A stretch of DNA of 5,514 nucleotides. Source: REEB481 sp041170785 (lineage in GTDB: Bacteria; Bacteroidota; Bacteroidia; NS11-12g; UBA955). A program made the translations under genes and the position numbers. The stretch covers positions 1-5,514 of the forward strand of contig JBEDND010000082.1 in the NCBI GenBank assembly GCA_041170785.1. The letters run 5' to 3'. The notes beneath the pieces were generated by a model that was not told the origin of the DNA, did no database searches, and saw only the letters and a list, made by a program, of their open reading frames with translations. Of this stretch, positions 5,229-5,514 are shown one piece after another; within the stretch, counting starts at the first letter, position 1; each line of letters begins with the position of its first letter.

Positions 5229-5418
5229 GACCCCTTAGGGTCAAATGTTCCACAAATTCCTACTCATTCCGCTCCAACGACCCCGAAGGGGTCGCATCTG
5301 CATCCGCCGCCGCATGCCTCGCCATCAAGCTCCTTGTGTTGAAACATGATCAACCAAACGTTAAACAACAGCCATTTAAATAAGTGCAGTTATACCCAAA
5401 ATACATGGCTTATCCGCA
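5229..5418 (+). repeat. 190-bp direct repeat, right copy
   Basis: This is the partner of 4375-4564. Its first hairpin, GACCC-ctta-GGGTC (5229-5242), is shorter than that of the left copy. Its second, CGACCCC-gaa-GGGGTCG (5278-5294), is a perfect 7-bp stem. The last 81 bases (5338-5418) match the left copy in 80 positions. It ends seven bases before the stop codon of the minus-strand fragment at the right edge, so it lies directly downstream of that gene and may shape its transcript end. Confidence 0.9.
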
Positions 5419-5424
5419 ATTGAT

Positions 5425-5514
5425 TTAAAATATCCCAAAAACATCCTTATACTTGCCGCACCGCTCCTCCAATGAATACAACCGTGCGATACCACCATCC
5501 TTCTTCCGAACGCC
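5425..5514 (-). CDS. C-terminal fragment of an unidentified protein, N-terminus beyond the window
   Basis: The minus strand is open from the right edge to TAA at 5425-5427. It gives 29 residues that look like a natural C-terminus: GVRKKDGGIARLYSL followed by EERCGKYKDVFGIF. The stretch is charged with regular aliphatic spacing and suits a soluble helical tail. No family can be named from so little. A competing plus-strand reading starts at ATG 5472 (MNTTVRYHHPSSER, running off the edge) with a TATACTTG box at 5448-5455. The two cannot both be normal genes. I favour the minus strand because its product looks more protein-like and its stop lies right at the repeat border. Confidence 0.45.
   Translation of the reverse strand, partial: GVRKKDGGIARLYSLEERCGKYKDVFGIF

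Noticed and set aside
4375..5418. Integron cassette with attC sites
   Set aside because: GTTAAAC in the core fits the GTTRRRY consensus by itself. I see no paired inverse core site and no attC-like fold, and no integrase is present.
3803..5418. CRISPR array
   Set aside because: Repeat copies are few, unevenly spaced, partly inverted and of different kinds; there are no regular spacers and no cas genes.

Overview
The window looks like chromosomal DNA from a member of the Bacteroidota. None of the starts has a convincing Shine-Dalgarno sequence. Several upstream regions carry boxes resembling the Bacteroidota -7 element TAnnTTTG. One gene ends in a domain (around HPEGI) that I associate, from memory, with uncharacterised Bacteroidota proteins. 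The right third holds short palindromic intergenic repeats of a kind common in that phylum. The phylum is an inference of moderate strength; I cannot name a genus.

Left half (1-2540), ordinary genes. A multi-pass membrane protein resembling GT-C/ArnT-type glycosyltransferases is read on the minus strand from a GTG at 847 and leaves the window at position 1. Divergent from it is a PaiA-like GNAT acetyltransferase (935-1477). About 105 bp later comes a YafJ-type class II glutamine amidotransferase (1583-2374), whose start is fixed by the need for cysteine at position 2. A strong intrinsic terminator follows (2391-2436).

Middle (2541-3782). A 413-residue protein of unknown function has a coiled-coil-like stretch and a C-terminal region that looks like a winged helix. 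An inverted repeat and a weak promoter box lie upstream. It may be a regulator, but that is inference.

Right third (3783-5514), repeat-rich and gene-poor. It holds three copies of a 39-bp CCCCGC-hairpin element (two direct, one inverted and expanded), an 11-bp perfect hairpin whose loop can pair with downstream sequence, and a 153-bp unit bounded by inverted repeats. It also holds two 190-bp direct repeats (4375-4564 and 5229-5418) exactly 854 bp apart, with an 81-bp core that differs at one base. These repeats bracket a small unrecognised gene (4731-4946), which has a palindrome over its putative promoter, and a possible decayed minus-strand reading frame. A probable C-terminal fragment of another minus-strand gene lies at the right edge.

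The coding genes show no obvious shared pathway. The most unusual part is the 854-bp repeat-bracketed unit and the mosaic of hairpin repeats beside it. No known defence system, CRISPR array, tRNA, rRNA or complete insertion sequence is visible.
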